DNA of 64,000 bases from Patiria miniata (lineage: Eukaryota > Echinodermata > Asteroidea > Valvatida > Asterinidae): the NCBI RefSeq assembly GCF_015706575.1, contig NW_024037063.1, positions 13,578,927-13,642,926 on the forward strand. Reading direction: 5' to 3'. Each line of letters starts with the position of its first letter. Position 1 is the first letter of the stretch. Position numbers and translations under genes: made by a program. Below are positions 55,286 to 64,000 of the stretch, in pieces. A model generated the notes under the pieces. The model did not search any database, was not told where the DNA came from, and saw only the letters and a list, made by a program, of their open reading frames with translations.

Positions 55286-58200
55286 TCAACCGCAGCAGTT
55301 CCACCCATCCACTCTCTTAGCATTGTAGTTCAGTTTTAAACTGTCGCCTCCGTCCAATGCAGCCCCGCCCGCGTGCCGTCGCTTCAGTTCTTGCGCCAGG
55401 AGGGCGAATGTCTGTTCTACATTAGTGGAGTCTTTGGCTGAGGTTTCCAGGCATTGCAACATGCCGTGGTGCTGCGCTATGGCTTGGGCATCCTCAAAGT
55501 CTACCTGTCTCAGTTCGTCCAAGTCTTTCTTGTTTCCTGGAAAGAAAATAAGAAAAACAAAACTTACATTTTCTGGGTATCTTTCAGAATTCCATTAAAG
55601 GTTCAAGCATACCTATGTAAAGTCTGAGCCAAAGCCTGGATTTGAATTTTATTCAGGAGCCACCCCCTTATACACATAAGTGCGGACAAGCCACCATTGC
55701 AGGAGTCTGTGGAATAGCCGCTTCCACACAAGCGTCTATGATATTCGCGCAGATTCAGCGATTAATTATACAAAACAACACCGTGTCTTGATCTCCAGAT
55801 TCTGACCATTCAGCGGGCACCTTCTATCGACTCTTCAGTGGTAACCCGTCGTATTACAAAAAAATAACAGCCAAATTGACCAGCTTGGCCCACATTTCTG
55901 TTCGAAATGACGTCACAGTTTCTAAAGTCGACTCCAATTGGCTGGTGCGTATATATCAGACATTGAATACGCAGCGGGCTGCGTTGAACAACGGATGATA
56001 CTCGGAATATATTGTAGTAGAGGGCGCTATAAACAAAATCAATCAAATGCAGTCTTGGGGACTTTTGCTCTCAGACCTGAGGAATTCCAACCTCAAACAT
56101 GAGCGTGTTCCACAAACAGGCAAATATTGCCAAAAGGCACATACACTTTATAGGACAGAGCAAAATAAACATGCACATGGTTATTTTGCTCTGTGCTTAT
56201 TTTGCTCCGTGCACAGAGCAAAATAAACATGCGCATGTTTATTTTGCTCTGTGCTTATTTTGCTCTGTGCACAGAGCAAACTAAACATGCGCATGTTTAT
56301 TTTGCTCTGTGCTGGATCCAAAGATTCAGCATGCAGCATGCATGTTGAACATTTCAGTGATATTTTGGAGATGATAGAAAAATGATAAATATTGTAAAAA
56401 AGTGTCACAGATGGTACATTCATGTGCTCAAATGTTTGACAAAAGGAGAGAGTTTTGTTTTAAGTGTCACTGGAGCTTGCTTATTATTATCAAAATTAGT
56501 CAAACATGACTAGATTATTTCCAGGGAACAAAACACGATGATTCCGCAAACAGGCCCCCAAAAAACAGGAATTAAATTGATCGTTTCACAGCTGTTATCA
56601 GAGTCTTTTTAATACAGCAATGTACACAGATGCAGCACACATGCATGTGACCTGTACACAAACTAAAAATGCACATTTGTTAGTTTTCATGTGGAGACAA
56701 ATTTCATGGTGTGGCTCAGTGCAAAATTTTCAAAAACATTTGGCCATTTCATTTCACATACAATTTTCACATTGATAGTCTGTTGATATGAACACAAGAA
56801 AGACTTTTCTCATAGAATCAATCAGTTCAATATTAATTTGGGCAAATTTGGTCAGAAAATGTCTGACCATAAATTCAGCTTCTGAAGAAAGTGAGTAGTG
56901 TTGGACTGGTTTTTGTTGCAGGTTTTTCTGCAATAAATAGGGCTCAGATACTGGACTGTCTCTGTATATGGAGCCCCACTACCGCCTATGGAAAAACATG
57001 TGGAAAGTTGTCTTTTTTAGGCTTTGAAATGTAGACTGTTTTGCAGCTTTATTTTAGATTTGAAAGCAGTTTACCTGGTAATTAACAAATGAAAATTAAT
57101 TTTGGCGTTCCAAGATGTGAAGTTTCTGTGTAATTCCAGAGGAAATTTTAGGATAATTTCAAAACTTACACTGGAAATTACATTGAAATTACCTTTGCTG
57201 TGTTTCCAAGCTAAAAATAAAGCTGCAAATCAGTCTATATTTCAAACCAATATATTTAAATGTTCACATGTTTTCCCATAGGCGGCAGTGAGGCTCAACA
57301 GAGGCAGTTTATTATCAAAGCCCCACTAAATTGGGCTACATGTATCTGTAGTTCACCATAGTTTGATCTCAAAACGTATTACCTATCAAAACTTGGGCGA
57401 CCGAGTTTCCCGCGTACTTGTGCACATCTTCAATCCAGCGTGGTACGTTATTGAACGTTTCCTTCTTGGTGATGTCATATGCGATGATGACGCCATTAGC
57501 GCTGCGGTAATAACTTTGGGTAATGGTGCGGAACCGCTCCTGGCCTGCTGTGTCCCATACTTGTAGCTGAGTTAAGGAGAAGACAATCATTAAGAAAGTG
57601 AAAAACAAGCAAATTAAAAATTAATTAAATTATTAAAAGCAGAATGTGCTTATTTTACTACAAACATGTATATTCTTAACAAGTGAGTAGGCACTAGAGA
57701 GTGTCCATTTTTTGTTTTGCTTTACACTGAAGATTTTAGATTCTTTTCAGACATTGCATCTCTTCCAAAACCTGTGACAGTGTCGAAAAACCTTTTAAAA
57801 ATCTTTAAAAACAACATAAATTTGGGGTTGATAAAATATCTTTTATGATAAAATATCTTTTACGCATATACTTTTTTGATATGCACGCAGGTATATAATT
57901 ATTTGTTTCCCCACTTTTTGGCAAGCAGTGCGACAGCTCAGTCGATAGAGGGTAGGATTTTGCACCGCGAGGTTGCAGGTTCGAATATCGGTTTTACACC
58001 CAAGTTTTTTTCCTTTTCTAACCTGAGGCTAGGGAGGATTTTTTTTAAAAGGGAAATAAAGTCCGAATTTCATAACGTTCAAATTCACTTTTTTTTCTAA
58101 TTTTATATTTTCTTCGCATGTTTTTATAAAAGTTAAGTCCAAAACGCCATAGCGTACACCCATATGTGGATGTCGTTTGGGAGAAAAAAAATCGCAACCC

Positions 58201-58573
58201 ACCCACCCCCCACCCACCCCCCACCCCCCGGAAAAAGTCAAGGCCCCGCCCACAATACAGTTTCACTCATTTTCAACATGTTCAATGTCATTCTACAAAA
58301 TGCTTTTAAAATAATTTAAAAGGGGAATAAAAAACAATCAATACACTACAGGCAAGGTACAAATATGATCTTTACCTTGACTTTTTTGCCGTCCACGGTG
58401 AGTGACTTCATTGTGAAATCCACGCCGATAGTGCTGTGTTGTTTCTCGAGGAAAGTTCCGGACTTGAACCGCTGAACAACACAAGTTTTGCCGACACCGG
58501 CATCACCAATCAAAACGATCTTAAAAAGGTAATCAAAGGAGTCATCAGACTCCATGTGGTACGGATAAGACAT
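55286..58573 (-). CDS. RAB43: RAB43/RAB19-type small GTPase, complete
   Basis: Coding exons in transcript order: 58376-58573, 57383-57566, 55286-55536. They total 633 nt, 210 aa plus TGA, close to human RAB43 (212). The P-loop is GDAGVGKT (residues 23-30), the switch I Thr is 48 in STIGVDFTM, switch II is WDTAGQE (70-76), the base-binding motifs are NKKD (129-132) and ETSAK (158-162). The C-terminus is GWNCCG; the Cys pair is the geranylgeranylation site. [17 protein letters not shown]-like sequence and the GW-C-C ending resemble RAB43 (GWGCGC) more than RAB19. RAB43 acts at the Golgi/ER in membrane traffic. Introns are GT-AG; intron 1 carries a tRNA-like SINE and intron 2 two palindromic repeats. 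I kept the first ATG; Met7 is an alternative start. Many invertebrates have one Rab19/43 gene, so the paralogue name is less certain than the family. Confidence 0.93.
55745..56000 (-). repeat. interspersed repeat, copy 2 (RAB43 intron 2)
   Basis: Reverse-orientation relative of 48350-48745: GACCATTCAGCGGGC, GGTAACCCGT, CAAATTGACCA and GAAATGACGTCA occur in mirrored order. Confidence 0.55.
56156..56316. repeat. tandem array of perfect palindromes (RAB43 intron 2)
   Basis: Units of about 62 bp are built from AGAGCAAAATAAACATGCGC and its inverse GCGCATGTTTATTTTGCTCT, joined by CTTATTTTGCTCTGTGCAC. There are about two and a half units. Each unit alone can fold into a long hairpin, and neighbouring units can cross-pair. 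Confidence 0.85.
56955..57325. mobile_element. palindromic MITE in RAB43 intron 2
   Basis: GAGCCCCACTACCGCCTATG and GGAAAAACATGT on the left mirror ACATGTTTTCCCATAGGCGG and CAGTGAGGCTC on the right. Further in, TTTGAAATGTAGACTG mirrors CAGTCTATATTTCAAA. It ends about 60 bp from RAB43 exon 2. Confidence 0.75.
57930..58000 (+). mobile_element. tRNA-like SINE head (RAB43 intron 1)
   Basis: CAGCTCAGTCGATAGAG (A box) and GCAGGTTCGAATATCG (B box) are spaced as in a tRNA, but the stems do not close well. It is followed by an unrelated T-rich tail. Probably a SINE head rather than a working tRNA gene. Confidence 0.55.
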
Positions 58574-59371
58574 TTTGTTATTCTTCTATTCACAAGCATA
58601 TGGGAATACACAATTTACTCCAGCATTTTTTGATGAATCAGAGAAATGTTCACACACAATATTCACAATTTGTCCAGATCGATGATGTCATCGTGCGTGG
58701 CATAAATTTCGTGTCGGCAAAATTTCCCTGGTTTACTAATTGCAAAGCAACACAAACTCCGTAGTCCATGCTCCTTGCCGGGTACCATGTTCATGTAGAA
58801 TACATGCTACAAAAGGTGACCGGAAGCTAGATAACTTTATTGAGTCCTTCAAGCATTTTTTATAAAAAAAGGTGGACATAAAATTGGGTAATTTAGGCGT
58901 TAAATACATCTATTGTGGTAGTTTAACTGTTAAAGATTAATTATGTATCATGGATAAAGAGGAAACAATTGACAATATGTGTCAGTAAGAGTAAAAATCA
59001 AGTGAAAAATGATATAAGATTTGCAGACTGGTAAGCAGTTTAGTGAACAGTATTTTGTGTCAGGGGTCAAACGTAACTTCCGGCGTGTGTTCGCAAAATT
59101 TGAAGGACTTTGCGCACGTCGTGTGCACAACATTTTAGCTGTTGTTGTCGGCGGTGTTTGCCTGAAATTGTTTTTGCATACCGAGGTAACGTCTTCAACT
59201 TGTTAATCTTGTCAGCTTGGTTTCAAGTTTATTGGTTTTGCTGAAAGGTAGAGTTATGGCTTGAGTAAATTGTGAAACTGAAAGTGCCGGGTCTTCAGTC
59301 AGTGCATGGCCGGCCGGGCTTGTCCAGTTTCCGGACGCTGCATTTTTTTTTTACGCCGTGGTGATGGTGGT

Positions 59372-59860
59372 GTTGTGCGCTTTCTTGAAAATCACGCAAG
59401 AATGCGAATGAGCACGCATTCTTAAGAATGAGCGCTCATTCTTAAGATTGCGTGGGAATATCACGTGCGCAATTTATGAATTTTGCGCAATCTTAACAAA
59501 CATTGCACGACATGTTAAATGAAATGTATAGTTAAATTTAAAGGGAAATAATTCATATAAAGAGGAAAGAAAATGTTCTATGCTTCTGTTCTCGTATAAC
59601 TACGATAATTTGAATCAAATTAAACCAGTTATTATTGCTTTTTTCTGCCCACTATGGGAAGTTTTGTAATAACGGAGGACTGGGAACTAGTCTGGGAAGT
59701 GCTTTGTTTAGGCAAGACAAGTTACAAGTCTTAAGAATTCTTAAGAATGTGCGCTCAATCTGGAAGAGTTATTTTTTGCGAAGATTGCGCAAGGATCCAG
59801 TTGCGCAATCATAAGAATGCGCATTCTTAAGAATGCGTGATTTTCAAGAAAGCGCACAAC
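59372..59860. mobile_element. MITE with 27-bp TIRs and ATTCTTAAGAAT repeats
   Basis: GTTGTGCGCTTTCTTGAAAA (then TCACGCA) on the left is matched exactly inverted on the right, ending AGCGCACAAC. Sub-terminal regions contain several copies of CATTCTTAAGAATG, itself a palindrome. No coding capacity. Confidence 0.85.
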
Positions 59861-60204
59861 AGTGGCAGAGTGATTATTTTGCATATTTAAATAAGAGTGC
59901 AGATTATGGCTGAAATGCTTGAAACTCATATTTTTTTCCGCATGATTGTCTATATTTATATGCCTCAATTCAGTGAACTAAGGCAGACAATCATGATTTC
60001 TAAAATTCTGATATTTGAATTTAAATAGTCTGACTCTGCTCTGGGGGTGACTCTGAGATTTTACTGCTCACACTATAGTATAGGATTTAAAGATTGCGCA
60101 AATGCAAATTTCAGCGTGATCAGGTGATAGTGCAGATAACCACCGACTGCACCCAACACAGTCACTATTCATCGCTTTTTACTCATTTTAGCCATGTTAG
60201 CTGA

Positions 60205-60672
60205 CACTACAAAAAAAAATGAAACCCAAATGTCGGGACCATTTTTGTAGTGAAGTTCTGCATATAGCACTTTCAAAATCTAGGGTATAAAAGCCCAATT
60301 CATAAGCTTTCTTTTAGTACAAGAATCATTCAAATCACTTATGTACTTTTCAAGCTCCGGAATTTTAAACACAAACACCGTTTCAAAGTTCTTTCCACGG
60401 ATCACAAAAAGGTAAGTGTTCTTTCAGCAAAACCAAAACAATTAATATTCGTCCCTATGTGAATTTTTTTGGTTTTGCTGAAAGAACACTTACCTTTTTT
60501 GTGATCCGTGGACAGATCTTTAAAATGGTGGTTGTGTTTAAAACTCCGTAAAAGAAAGCTTATGAATTGGGCTTTCATATTCATATTCTAGATTTAATTA
60601 AAGGTATATAGGCCTACAGAACTTCACTAAAAAAGTGGTCCCGACATTTTGGGTTTTGTTTCTTTTACTCAC
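60205..60672. mobile_element. mariner-like palindromic MITE, copy 2
   Basis: A sister of 41926-42431: AAACCCAAATGTCGGGACCA at the left and GTCCCGACATTTTGGGTTTT near the right end, then ACTCACTCTGTA. The centre has GTGTTCTTTCAGCAAAACCA mirrored by GGTTTTGCTGAAAGAACAC. Confidence 0.8.
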
Positions 60673-60848
60673 TCTGTATATCGACACCTTCGTTGTGGTG
60701 TTTCATTTTAACATAATTGTGGAAAATATGTGTAGCCTAAAATTGCATAATTTTCTGATGGGAAATTTTGTCTCGGCAATTTTTAAATCTACTCATGACC
60801 AAATCTTATGCTTTCTCTTTGTAAACAGGTATTTGAGAACAGACCAAT

Positions 60849-63768
<2,920 letters not shown>

Positions 63769-63823
63769 GTAAGAGCAATGTATTGGTTGAGGGTGGTTGG
63801 TCCATGTTCTAAGTTGTGGACAG

Positions 63824-63838
63824 TAGGGGGGGGGGGGG
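63824..63838. repeat. poly(G) tract (PSMA5 intron 3)
   Basis: About 14 consecutive G about 55 bp after the exon 3 donor. One of many G/C homopolymers in the window. Confidence 0.85.
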
Positions 63839-64000
63839 ATAGCAACGCCAACACCCCTTTGACTGGATACGCCCATGATTCTTGTGTAGGATTAAAACAT
63901 ATTCTTGATTCGTAACTCACGCTTCAACAAAATAACTTAAACCCTAACCGAACCCAACCCATCAAAATTCAACAGCAGGTTTTGTTTAAATCTGTTGGGA

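Larger units (their letters stand above)
58574..60848. promoter_or_regulatory. divergent RAB43/PSMA5 upstream region
   Basis: It should contain the RAB43 promoter (minus) and the PSMA5 promoter (plus). An acceptor-like TTTGTAAACAG at 60820-60830, 18 bp before the PSMA5 start codon, suggests a 5' UTR intron. A candidate untranslated first exon ends at GAG/GTAACG near 59185, which would make the two genes a compact head-to-head pair. Two MITEs occupy 59372-59860 and 60205-60672. Confidence 0.35.

Noticed and set aside
54994-55328. Open frames on both strands encoding repeats such as SEVITDV and TSDTSVV.
   Set aside because: They come from a 21-bp minisatellite whose unit is a multiple of three, not from selection for protein.

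Overview
The window is a piece of a eukaryotic nuclear genome. The genes have many GT-AG introns, the DNA is AT-rich, and miniature inverted-repeat elements and tRNA-derived SINEs are dense. The five conserved proteins read like those of a deuterostome invertebrate. An echinoderm is my best guess from the proteins and repeat style, but that is an inference.

Layout. 1-3.3 kb: a single-coding-exon gene for an acidic coiled-coil protein ending in a prenylation box. 3.3-10.4 kb: no protein gene seen; it holds one good tRNA-Arg(CCT) gene and several palindromic elements, including a near-perfect ~870 bp inverted repeat at 7.35-8.22 kb. 10.4-18.9 kb (minus): IMP4, complete, nine coding exons, 290 aa. 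19.2-26.2 kb (plus): ISY1, complete, nine coding exons, 285 aa. IMP4 and ISY1 are head to head with about 220 bp between start codons, and in both the first coding exon holds only the ATG. 29.9-43.6 kb (plus): HDHD5 (CECR5-like HAD hydrolase), complete, eight coding exons, 465 aa. 43.6-55 kb: intergenic, mobile elements, a LINE tail and minisatellites. 55.3-58.6 kb (minus): a RAB43/RAB19-type GTPase, complete, three coding exons, 210 aa. 60.8 kb to the end (plus): PSMA5, first 97 residues; the gene runs off the window.

The genes are housekeeping genes: ribosome assembly (IMP4), pre-mRNA splicing (ISY1), a mitochondrial HAD-family protein (HDHD5), Golgi/vesicle traffic (RAB43) and proteolysis (PSMA5). 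They are not an operon or a pathway. ISY1 and RAB43 are direct neighbours in human (3q21.3), so finding both within 40 kb here suggests old linkage.

Most of the rest is non-autonomous mobile DNA. There are at least ten terminal-inverted-repeat families, several with multiple copies: piggyBac-like (TTAA), mariner-like (TA), hAT-like (8-bp duplications), a possible Harbinger-like one, and unclassified palindromes. Many sit in introns, some within tens of bases of exons, and there are clear nested insertions. I saw no retrovirus-like or other capsid-bearing element. Gene structures were built by eye from splice signals and remembered human sequences; reading-frame totals close exactly for all four complete multi-exon genes.
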